Shown here: positions 27,722 through 38,518 of the stretch, piece by piece
Layout of the letters: every line of letters starts with the position of its first letter
How positions within the stretch are numbered: position 1 is the first letter of the stretch
Source of the DNA: Trichoplax sp. H2
Lineage: Eukaryota; Placozoa; Uniplacotomia; Trichoplacea
Direction: 5' to 3'
DNA length: 64,000 bases
NCBI GenBank assembly: GCA_003344405.1
Contig: NOWV01000261.1
Coordinates: 17,734 to 81,733, forward strand
Made by a program: the position numbers and the translations under genes
The notes under the pieces: generated by a model
Told to the model about the DNA's origin: nothing
Seen by the model: only the letters and a program-made list of their open reading frames with translations
The model's database searches: none

Positions 27722-30700
27722 ATGGAGTACGTGATGGGCAGCTCATCACGAAAAATAGTCATGCTATGGTTTATATCAATGATAATACTTTCTGCCAGCA
27801 TTATTGTTGAAGGAGTTCATGAAAGCAACAGATGTCAACAATATCGTGAGAAACGGTGCCAATTTAATACTTCATCCGTTTATAGCTTCTCTGGTACGTG
27901 TTCGTCAAAAATTAATTTTTTCAGATTAGTTCGTGCCCCACATTCCATCTTTACTGTCTCAAGGGGTAGATATTTCATAATAAATACAATCTCTAAGTTT
28001 CTTCGTAGTAGTACCTTGCTTGGCTCCATCAATCCGCTAGCTCAAGCAGTAAGGTACCTTACCTTATTATTAATTAAATTAAAACTAGGAACGAATTTAT
28101 ATTTCAGTTATTACATATTTACCGGTACTCAATCTATCTAAACGAAATTATATTCCAATAAATGAAAAGAATTTCTTTTTCATCAGTTACGAAAACGACT
28201 AACGAAATGATTTTGTTTTTAACAGTCCCTCCAGTTTATTACACTCGTTGCAATTTTGATAGCGATACTTGCGGTTGGAACCAACTGAAGAATATTGATT
28301 TCTTTGATTGGACTCGTTCTAAAGGCAGCCTTCCCAGTGCTGGTACACGATCACTGTATGATCATACACAAAATAATGGTTAGTTGCTTAGCTTAAAGTT
28401 AATATTTGACGATAGTAAACACAAGTGTAGCTAGTGAAACTGAACCGTACAAAACTGCTACACGTTCTGTTAAATATATATGTTACGGCCTACGCGTATT
28501 GGCCAACTTCGGGTTTTGGCCGTAACCTATGTTATACGTGCTCGAGCAAGTAAAATTGATATTTACGATTCTTTAATGAATCTTTGACAATTAGAAGTAA
28601 TCCTATGGAAAAATTTAGAATAATTTAAGTTTGTATTATAGGTTCTGGTTTTTACATGTACATTGACGCATCGGTAAACAATTACGGAACTTATGCGGAT
28701 TTGATTAGCCCACCGTTACAATTATCGGCAGTTGGTGATAAAATAAGGGTAAGCAATCCTATTCGTACAGAAATTGTACTTATGATTGTTTTCAATCTCT
28801 TACTAACAAACAAATAAACTTAAAAGCGATTGATGAAGATGAATTGATAGTTAATTATTGTAATGCTATCGTAATCGACGATAGTCGTAGATCGCAAGTG
28901 TAAAAGAATTTTATGGCATGGCTAATCGTATGTTTGCGTTCATGATCTTACACATTGTCCAATTCATTTTATAGATTTCATTTTATTATCATGCATTTGG
29001 TTCAAGCTTGGGAGAGCTTCATGTCTATGCTGTATATCCTAGGCACGAAAACGCCTTCCATGTACTTCATAAGATTAAATCGAACTCTATAAATTCTTGG
29101 CGGCTGTATACAAAGAGTTTCACTCTCAAATACAGTACCTATCATGTAAGTAGCTAATAACAAATATGAATATGAGGACTTTGCCATGTCCATTTATATT
29201 ATTTTTATTTAAAATAATGTATAAGCTCTGTCTTCCATAACTACGCAAGATTTGAAACTTAATAAATAAATATATTCAGAATATGTCACTAGCCTATAAA
29301 TACTAAGTACTAATTAGTAAACTCTTATCGATCGTTCAATTTCTATCGCATTGATTTCCATTGCTTACTATAATGATGAAAAGATTTTACTTCGAGGAAT
29401 GGTTGGATCGACCCACTCTAGTAATATTGCTATTGACGATATTAGCGTTTTATCAGTTGGTAAGGCTATAATTAAGTGACGGATTATGCATCTACTCCAT
29501 ATGCCTAAGTTTCGTTACTGATCAAAAAATAAATTCTTTTTCTATCATCAGAAACATCTTGCTACACCAGTCATGGTGAGTTTTACCGTGGAACAGAAAA
29601 TTACGCCAGAAATGGCAGCGTTTGCCAAAATTGGCATTCTTTTAATTTGACCACTAGCTACGCCACTGCTAACCATTTAATGTCAAACTATTGTCGGAAT
29701 CCCTTTGGATCGACTCGAAATCATCCATGGTGCTTTACAGATACTTTAACACGTCAGTGGCAATACTGTAATATTTCTAGATGCAATCCATTGCTCATTC
29801 CTACTCCAGCCTATCCGTTGGGAAGTGAGTAAATGGATACATGATTAATAGAATCGTCCTTGATTTTAAGATCGAAAAGGGCCTATTAAGCATAATACTC
29901 GTATACTACAATTTTTATTCATTTCTATTTAATAACATTTTACTTTACTTCTTCTCTAATTAAAGCTCCCTATCCGTTAAGTTTTGTCCACAATTTAGTA
30001 GAACAAACCAATGTTGGTCGAGTAGTTTTGTATCATAATGGACAGTGGGGTACTATATGTAGAGCTGGTTTAAAGGCCTCTACAGCTGCTCTCATGTGCC
30101 AGAGCTTCGGAATTGGCACCGTCGGACAACTAACGAGTATGTAATTTTACTTGAGGCATGCAATGTTTCTTGTGAATCATTAACAGTTACGGAGATCATT
30201 ACGCGTTACCATCATTACAATTAAACCTGTCTCGTGCTTTCCATTACAACTATTACAGTTAATAGATATATAGGTGTTGATCCTGTTTGGCTAAATGGTT
30301 CCAGTATAAATTGTCAAAATTCGACATCCATATCGGCCTGTACTTTCAATCCTAGGGGCAGTATATGCCCTAATACATTGGATGCATGGATAGCTTGCAG
30401 TTATAAAGCAGGTTAAAACTAATATAAGTTCAAAAATGTCAAAAATAATTCATGATTTGATATGGCAGTTACCATACCAGATAGCTAAATATCTTTTAGA
30501 AGCTATAAAGGAGATAACTGTTGTAGGTGCTATTAGTATACGCGCTTTGCCTATCATCAAATAAGTACGGTTGAAAAACTGGGAAGTAACAAGCTAGGAT
30601 AGTAAATTAGTTACCAGGATTTCATATTTTGACCTACTATAATTTTCTGGTAACGATTTGCATTATAACCATCTAATTAATAATACTCTAGCAGCACTAG

Positions 30701-33700
30701 TTTTACGATCCTAATTCTATACAACTATCGGCTTACGCGCGCCAATTAGTTTCTTGCTGTCGTTTAAAAATGACTAGGTATTAGTGAAATATTTCGAAAA
30801 CAAATGTGCACCTAAATGTGGATTAAGTTAATATAAAATAATGATATGAACATGCCAAACGATCACCTCCGCTTTCTAGAGATTATATATAAGCACTTTA
30901 TTATATCAATTTGCTAATCTACAACTTACCTTAAAGATATCAACTAATACACGAATTTTTGTATAACATCTCGTGATTAACTATTGTGAAAAAATTAAAG
31001 CTTCTACGAGGTATAACATATCACTTTCTAGTGGAGGAAATGATACTAGTGGCGTTATTTATGTTGGAGTTAACGATCGATATGGTATCATCTGTTTTTC
31101 GGCTTGGAATTTAAATAGTGCTGATGTCGCCTGTCGACAAATGGGATACATTGGAGCCTATTCTTCTAATGGTACGCACTATGTATAACGGATTATTGAT
31201 ATGCATCGGAAATATAAGTTTTGACATTGTCAGTTATATCACTTAATTTCAGTTACGACTAGTATATACCCAACGAGATCGGTATTGATCGATTTAATTG
31301 AATGCAATGGCTACGAAAGTTCAATTGGCCAATGTAAAGCATTGATAGTTTCATCATCCTCTTCCTGTCTTTCAACCAGTATTGCTACAGCTTCATGCAA
31401 TTCCGGCCAAAAGTCATACAGTGAGTTGATATTGTAACAAAGGATAGCCTATCCTAAATTATGCTTGTTTCCTAGATAAAAATGAAGTGATTGGGTTGCC
31501 CATTAAACAGCAGCTAGTTAAAAATTTACAACATAGGATATTTTATGTACGGCAGACAAGTATTACTCATGTTTGCATCTTTTAGCAGAACGTAATGCTA
31601 TAATATTTCATGCCTCAAAGTAAAATAATTTACCCGCATAATACAGGCATGATTTTTTATTACAAGTAATAAACAATTACAACTCTGCCATTGTTGTTAA
31701 CTTGTTGCTGCAGTAAATATTATAGTAAATGTTGCCTAAATGGATAGTCTATACTTGATTATATTATCACAAATAATAAAATTCTATGCTATTTGAAAAG
31801 CAATACGTTAGCATTACAATACTAGATGCAGTCGTTTACATGAATTATAATGTAAGGAAATAATGTACAATGTTTTTAATTATACAATGATTTAAGCAAT
31901 GATAACACTATGCTTATAGATCAGTAACTGTGTAGATAAATACATGTTTATCGTATGCGTATAGAGGAGATTAAGATGCAATTAGCAATAACTACCAAGG
32001 ATACATTATTGACAATTTCGCCATATAATTATCGTTACAGCAAGCAATAATAAACCTTCCAATTGTCAGTTTGAGTATGGTTTATGTGGATGGAATACTA
32101 CTGGAAATCCAACATGGATTTGGCATCCTGCTGGTACTGGACGTTTTGCAGGATTCTCAAATGGTAAGTTATAACTCAACTCTATTACCTAGCTATTTAA
32201 GCAGGAACTGATAGGAAGCAAAAACGTATTCAATTCATATTAATAGATATGTCGTACTTACAACTTGTAAGGCCACCTGGTTATGCAAATCCAATTACAG
32301 CCGTATTTAGCAGTCCACCTTTCGAAAGGATAGATACTAGTGTCTATGTAAGAACTTCGAGCCTTGGACTACAGTGTCGTAACAAAGGCACATATCTAAC
32401 AGCAGTCTTGCATAGGAAGTTAATTTAATTTAATTCGACTCTAATTTTAAATTATTTCAGATTACTTTTCGGTACATTTTGAATAGCCATTTCTCAGGAG
32501 TGTTCGAAATCCAATATGCCATGTTAACGATGCAATATTTTGATCGCATTTACCACAATGCTTTTACATCGGCAGATTTCAATACATGGCTATCTGTTAC
32601 GACGACGACATTTAGGCCTAGCAGCTCATCGCTATTTCGCGTAAGTTTGTTTACAGTTGCCCCATTTATAGGATTCAGTTGACTGACCATCAATATTGCA
32701 TAGCCGCACCGATAGATGAAATGAATGTTTTAGCCTTATTTCCGTTGATATCCTCATTTTTGTGGATTGAACTATTAAGTATTATGCTTCCATTGCAAAT
32801 TGCAAACTATAAATCAATGCTAATTCCATTTGATTTTTAATTATCGGTTCAAACAATTAGATTAATTTCTTTTATAAGTCACCTCCTACGTCTTCCAACT
32901 CCGAAATTAGTGTCATAGGACTAGATGATATTAGAGTTTATGGCGTCGATGGCATTCATCCTTGTACGTTGCTACTTATTCCCATCCTGACTATGATTGG
33001 AATATATCGATAGATAATTAAAGTGTTTTCATTTCGTTAACCGTTTTCTTTGATGTCTGATTTCTGCTACTATTCCTATACCATATTAATTTATTATTGG
33101 TGATTCGAATATGGCAAATATTTATTGATACATAATCACTTTGGTTCATTACAGCTCATGCTGCACATAATTTAACCCGCCTTGGAATTGGCTGTGGAGT
33201 TGGATTGACAGTCCTCATGTTTATTATTGCTTACGCCTATGTTGTTAGATATAGGCGTAGGCTTGAACGGGGTGGTAGAAGCACGATAGCAAATGTCAAT
33301 TTAAATGGTCAAGGTGAAAACGGAGTAGTAACAGCTGATACTCATTTCAATGGCGCTAGCATGAATTCTGTGCAAAATCTACCACCACCAAGTAGGTTTG
33401 AAGACTTGTGTAGACTTTAGCTCGAAATTTGCGACTATCTTTTACTAGCTATCAGCAAATAAAATTATCAATTAGTATGACTGTACTGTAGCAAGTGGAT
33501 TTAAAAAGTCTTTCGCCAGCGAGTAGGTTTGACGACGACGACTTGTGTTGACTTTCGAGTGTAAATTAGCGACTATCGTTTACTACAGTAAGTAAGACTA
33601 TCCTGTACTGTAGCAATTGGATAAAATAATCTACCACCACCGAGTAGGTTGGATGCCTAGTGATTTTAGATCCTCAATTTGTGACTATTGCTTACTAAAT

Positions 33701-34285
33701 TAAATTATCACCTAGTATGGCATAATGTTGCAAGTGAATGAAGTAATAAGCGAATGTAAAAGTACAATATTGATCAAATGATTGATATCCTATTTGAATT
33801 GTACTAGGTTATCCAGCTGCTATAAATTCTCACGCCACTGGTAAGTTACAGTAATTGCAACTACTTTTGATAATTAATTTATCATTTAAAAAATTTCGAC
33901 TAGAACTGCTGTCTACTACTTTTCATGTAAGCTTATCCTGTAATTCTACCTTTACGCTTATTCCCATATCCATTAGGTGAAACGCCATCTTCGCAATCAG
34001 GTTGTGATAATAACGATCACAACAGCGAGTTGGGAACCAATAATTTAAGATATCAAGTTGATTCCAATAGTCAATTATCAACGAAAAGTCCTGCAGGTAG
34101 TTACTATACTGTATTTTATTAACAATCATTTTCTACACGTGCGAGTATTTTAAGTGGATAGAATAGCGTAGCTTGTCTTGGTGAAATTAATTATAGTACA
34201 GTACAGTATATAATATTTAAAATTTTTATGGCTAGACCCATCGCTGGCACCTCCAACCTACGATCAGGCTGCGTCACGTCAATAA
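27722..34285 (+). CDS. Gene 3: intact MAM-kringle-SRCR-SRCR-MAM receptor
   Basis: All 18 exons are open, giving 853 residues: 27722-27893 (signal peptide IVMLWFISMIILSASIIVEG, then REKR and SSVYSFSG); MAM1 28226-28378, 28642-28748, 28975-29145, 29384-29459; kringle 29552-29824 (six cysteines, NYCRNPFGS, PWCF); SRCR1 29966-30136, 30259-30411; SRCR2 31001-31171, 31253-31420; MAM2 32041-32163, 32247-32347, 32461-32640, 32861-32963; membrane exon 33155-33391 (IGCGVGLTVLMFIIAYAYVV, then RYRRR); tail 33808-33840, 33977-34096; last exon 34236-34285 with APPTYDQ. This is the best reference copy of the array. The cysteine seen in the last MAM2 exon of genes 1, 2 and 4 is a tyrosine here (INFFYKS). The extracellular part presumably binds protein or carbohydrate ligands; the PPxY end would recruit a WW-domain partner. 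Confidence 0.9.
28482..28526. repeat. Imperfect foldback in gene 3 intron
   Basis: Perfect 9-base arms GTTACGGCC (28482-28490) and GGCCGTAAC (28518-28526) flank a GC-richer loop, which itself holds GGCCAA and TTGGCC. It sits in the intron between the first two MAM1 exons and stands out from the AT-rich surroundings. It may be a remnant of a small foldback element. Confidence 0.5.
33376..33750. repeat. Triplicated repeat copying the membrane-exon end of gene 3
   Basis: The last codons of the membrane exon and its donor (CTACCACCACCAAGTAGGTT at 33379-33398), plus about 110 bases of intron, recur as two diverged copies starting near 33508 and 33630. Shared landmarks are GAGTAGGTT, GCGACTATC or GTGACTATT, and ACTGTAGCAA or GTTGCAAGT. 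Copy 3 keeps CTACCACCACC before the donor-like site. Confidence 0.75.
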
Positions 34286-35090
34286 CAAGCATTCCATCAA
34301 TTACTTCTGCCATATCGCTTTGGAACTTAACAAGTATCTCTCCGTTGTGGAGATTTTCCAATCTATCCAATCGTTTTTGGATTTAATCAGTGTCACAACG
34401 TCGTTTGCAACAATCGGATTCCCGTTCCACACTTATCCTACTCTCCTCTGTCCTACAGTAAAACTGCCACCAGGCGTCACTACTCGCTCCACTTCAGCGA
34501 AGGACCTCAGTCAACAGTAAAGGCGGACTAGAAGCGTCTGGATAAATTTACTAAACTAACTTTATTAGGTCTCCGTATTTTCCTCCTCTCTAGCGAGGTA
34601 AACTACAACCTCTTATATACTTGTATCAAATCTACACCTTTTCCACCTGTTAATTATTCTTATACATAACTTAGTCTTTTCTATAACTTTGTAATCCTAT
34701 TAATTACTATCGAACAAATATGTGATAATTGATATTATTATGCGCTAATAATATTATAGCTCCAATTAACAATTTAAGATCTAACAGATTCCCTACAAGT
34801 GTGANNNNNNNNNNNNNNNNNNNNAATCATTTTCTACACGTGCGAGTATTTTAAGTGGATAGAATAGCGTAGCTTGTCTTGGTGAAATTAATTATAGTAC
34901 AGTATATAATATTTGAAATTTTTATGGCTAGACCCATCGCTGCCACCTCCAACCTACGATCAGGCTGCGTCATGTCAATAACAAGCATTCCATCAATTAC
35001 TTCTGCCATATCGCTTTGGAACTTATAACAAGTATCTCTCCGTTGTGGAGATTTTCCAATCTATCCAATCGTTTTTGGATTTAATCAGTA
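34120..35090. repeat. Near-identical repeat flanking an assembly gap
   Basis: Bases from about 34125 to 34387 recur from 34825 to about 35088, including the last exon of gene 3 with PPTYDQAAS. Differences are few: an extra ACAGT in the first copy, CACGTC versus CATGTC, and an extra TA in the second. The two copies lie on either side of a run of N. After the shared GGATTTAATCAGT they diverge completely. Confidence 0.85.
34805..34824. other. Assembly gap (20 N)
   Basis: Twenty undetermined bases, probably a placeholder between contigs. The flanking repeat suggests the join may be between two haplotypes of the same locus and not a true local duplication. Confidence 0.99.
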
Positions 35091-35865
35091 ATGAAGTGGA
35101 TAAATTACTGTACTATACTTATTTCCAAAGGTTGCTACCCTATTACTGTATATTATCTTAAAGTAATTGAAATATCATAGTGAAATTGTCTTTCTATACA
35201 ACTAAAGTTGATGAAATCTATGTGTAATCCTTTTTACTATGTGAAGAGGCTACTGTGCAATGTTAAGTTCATCATTATTTCATCAGCATTTGCCATATTT
35301 ACGCCCATACAATTTTTGCAGCATAACAGGTGCTCATTTGCCATCGGCATACTTTGCATTACTAGTATTAGTATTATTAATTGATCCATCGTAATATGAT
35401 GGCGAATACTCGTACAGTAATCAGCTAAACTTCTACTCACAACTAACATTGGTTATTTATTCAACCAAATTACCAAGTATTGTTATTTATTATACAATTA
35501 ACCGCACAAAAATATTCTTTTTTGCGCGGGGATTATTCTTGGACACGCTGTATACCGTATTATCAACAGTAAATAAATAAATAAATAAAATTTCATGTTG
35601 CAGTGGGTGTTTACTTACCACTGGTATTATGAAGGTTAACGATAAGATTAGATTAGTTACGTTTAATTAATTAAGGCGCCATCGAGGCGGCAAAAGACGA
35701 GATAATGATACTACTGAATTCGTGTAATGACTTAAAGATTCGTTCATCGTCTGAATGAATGCTTTTAGAGAGAACCTGTCATTCTGTTTTAACTCTATTC
35801 AATAAGACGAAGTTGTTTAGCTAAGACTTCTGACACTATCGTACATTTTGATCAAGGCTAATATT

Positions 35866-36190
35866 TATTTATGGATTCCGCGAGAGAGAGAAGCTGCTAT
35901 CTGTCGGTAGTCACAGATTACTGTACGCTATCGATGGCGTCGAATAAATCATCTGATCAAATCCTTCAATGATAAACATCCAATTCCACCGATTGACGGT
36001 TTACTATGGTATACTGTATTTATATTTAATTATGGATTCGAGGAGGGAAGGAGGTAGCTATCTGTCGTTAGTCTGATAAGTGATGACAGTAGGTTATCAA
36101 CCGTTATCCAAGGCGACTGGATTGACACAATCACAATTTCTTCCTACTAAATCATCTGGTCAAATCCTTCAATGATGAACATCCAACGTC
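35866..36190. repeat. Diverged doublet upstream of gene 4
   Basis: The stretch TATTTATGGATTCCGCGAG...CTATCTGTCGGTAGT, ending TGATCAAATCCTTCAATGAT, recurs about 150 bases later as TTATGGATTCGAGGAG...CTATCTGTCGTTAGT, ending GGTCAAATCCTTCAATGAT. The two copies are clearly related but carry indels. Confidence 0.7.
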
Positions 36191-36436
36191 TACCTTTTCC
36201 GAATTAATGAATCTTTATCGCTGTATTGCAGGCGAGGAAACATGTCAAGCAAAATTCTCACCGACGCACAGGAATAGAAACTTTGCAAGTCGCTACCATA
36301 TCTCAATCCTATATCCTTAGGGTCATTTGCTAAGTACATCATCCACTTCTATAACTCTTTGTCCATGATAGCATACAAGAAATTCAACGACAACATCCTC
36401 TCCATGTTGTTTTCAAGAATGATAAATTAATTACGA

Positions 36437-36914
36437 TGCTATTGGTATTTCATTCACGAAACAACATGGTGCATGTCTGCAAACGCAAGTTGGACATGGC
36501 AGTGTTACACAGTCAATTGCTACTTGCCAATTTGAGTTGCCATCATTCGTTTCCATACTGCAATAATCATAAGATAGCAAAGTATTGCTATTGCTCGTTG
36601 CTAATGCTAAGGTCAATTTTAATTTGATTATCCACTACAGCATCCAGTCATGATTGCAGATAACAGTAGAAAGGCGTCAAGTAGCCATGAGGAAGTAGCC
36701 ATGCTGTCTATCCTTCTTTCAACTGAACGTAAGTTGCTATTGGTATTTCATTCACGATACAACAAGGTGCATGTCTGCAAATGCAAGTTGGACATGGCAG
36801 TGTTACACAGTCAATGGCTACCTGCTAATTTGAGTAGCCATCATTCGTTTCCATACTGCAGTAATCCTAAGATAGCAAAGCATTGCTATTGCTCGTTGCT
36901 AATGCGAAGGTCAA
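36437..36914. repeat. Direct repeat, unit about 180 bases
   Basis: Copies at 36437-36616 and 36735-36914 are highly similar (both begin TGCTATTGGTATTTCATTCA and end near GCTCGTTGCTAATGC), separated by about 118 bases. Both are open in one plus frame, giving related 60-100-codon peptides. This looks like a consequence of the duplication, not evidence of a gene. Confidence 0.85.
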
Positions 36915-37310
36915 GAGAGGAGATCAGGATGTTACTGTCCGAAAATATTCATGCGCACCTCTAATCTCTTTCGCACGCGGCACGCATACTGGACTGCTGG
37001 AGAATATATCAAAATAATCTTGCCATTTAGCAGTCTACAAAAGCGCCGCCTTGATCTCATTATCTGCTAGTTAGCTGCATTCCTTCTTGCTGATGCTTCC
37101 ACGCCAAGTTTGAACGTCTCCAGTATTGTCGAAAGGTAACAAATTTATTTTTAGTTTTTCATTGATTGGCAAGAAGACAAAGTAGTATTGCAGCGGCAGA
37201 ATATTTTCGCCTCTTGCTTGTCTATGTCAAATGAGTTCAATATCATACCCAACAGTTAAACCCTAACCAATCTAACGGGGATCTTATTACTATTAATGTA
37301 CATAAAATGT

Positions 37311-37642
37311 CGGATCAAGTCCAATAGACGTCTCGTCAACGAGAATAGATGGATGACTACTAATCGTATTAAATAATAAAATGTGCCATACTTGCTGTAT
37401 TATAGATGATGCTATTCTGACAATTTCCCGAATCTAATGATTGGAAAGCTAAAGTTGACTTTAAAAATTATTACTTCGGATTAAGTCCGATAGACGTCTC
37501 GACAACGCACATGGATGGATGACTACTAATCGTAATGAATAATAAAAAGTGCCGTACTTGTTGTATTCTATATGATGCTATTCTGACAATTTCCCGAATC
37601 TAATGATTGGAATGCTAAAGTCGATTTTAAAACTATTTTGAA
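37311..37642. repeat. Tandem doublet, unit about 166 bases
   Basis: Copies at 37311-37476 and 37477-37642 share CGGAT(C/T)AAGTCC, AATAGACGTCTCG or GATAGACGTCTCG, GGATGACTACTAATCGTA, and CAATTTCCCGAATCTAATGA. They are adjacent and differ at scattered positions. Confidence 0.85.
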
Positions 37643-37866
37643 CTTCAGAGAATAAAGTAGAAACATCCAATACAAATTTCGCTCAAACTCGTACATCGTA
37701 ATGGAAGCTAATCCCCGCGTTCTGTTCTTGCGATGTAGTTCTGTTAAGGTCTTTCCACTCTTCAAATAATTATAGTTATTATTATAACTTATGAATATAG
37801 TTGGACCTACTATTTTGCATAAATTGAAAGGAATCATCAAGCTTTCAATAGTAATGATCAAACTAG

Positions 37867-38160
37867 AATGTAAAGTGTCTGCTTGAGCTAGTAATGGATT
37901 GATAAACACAGAAAAGTAAAATGGCGTTGGCGGTCTTTCATAAAATTGGTATATCGCCCAGTGCACGTGTTAGTCGTTTACTCCTTTGCTTTATCTGCTA
38001 TAATTCTAAACGGTAAACTAAACAAAGTCCATCTGTAGTTGTTGGTAATAATCACCCTATAATGTAAAGTGTCCTTGAGCTGATAATGGATTGACAAAAT
38101 AGAAACGTAAATGTTGTTGGCGGTTGTTCTTAAAACAAGGAATATATCGCCAGGAAACCG
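37867..38160. repeat. Diverged doublet, unit about 100 bases
   Basis: Copies at about 37867-37962 and 38061-38156 share AATGTAAAGTGTC, TTGAGCT, AATGGATTGA, GTTGGCGGT and TATATCGCC in order. Both minus-strand open frames of this area run across it. Confidence 0.75.
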
Positions 38161-38518
38161 TATGGCTCTAGACTTATCAACAACGTAATTAATCAATTGC
38201 ATTAAACGGGTAAATTAATAGAAAGTCCAAATCATGGCTTTATAGCTAAGTTGTCAAGTACCATCAAATTGTTCCATAAACTTACCTTTAAGAATTTAAA
38301 AAGCAAATTACCGTAGTAAACTACGATTTCTTGCAAAATGGAAAGTCGGCGACGTCCACTTTGTCTACAAACTTTAAAATCGAAATTTTTATTCGAGAGT
38401 CCAATCTTAATTAGTTATACTTCACTTGCATTTTTGGATTCTTTGCCAGGACAAGAAAAGACAAAAACCATAAAGCGATTAAGGAATTAGGTCTAGCTGT
38501 AATAACATTAACTAAAGC

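Larger units (their letters stand above)
35091..38518. other. Spacer between genes 3 and 4, rich in diverged doublets
   Basis: No supported gene. It contains four tandem or near-tandem doublets, listed separately. The longest open frame of the window (minus strand, 37568-37966, 132 codons) and its neighbour (37978-38202, minus) lie on one of these doublets. I recognise no domain in either. Confidence 0.45.

Noticed and set aside
37568-37966. 132-codon minus-strand open frame, longest in the window
   Set aside because: No recognisable domain, a hydrophobic AT-driven composition, and it lies across a diverged tandem doublet. A faint likeness to the MAM1 third exon was too weak to report as homology.
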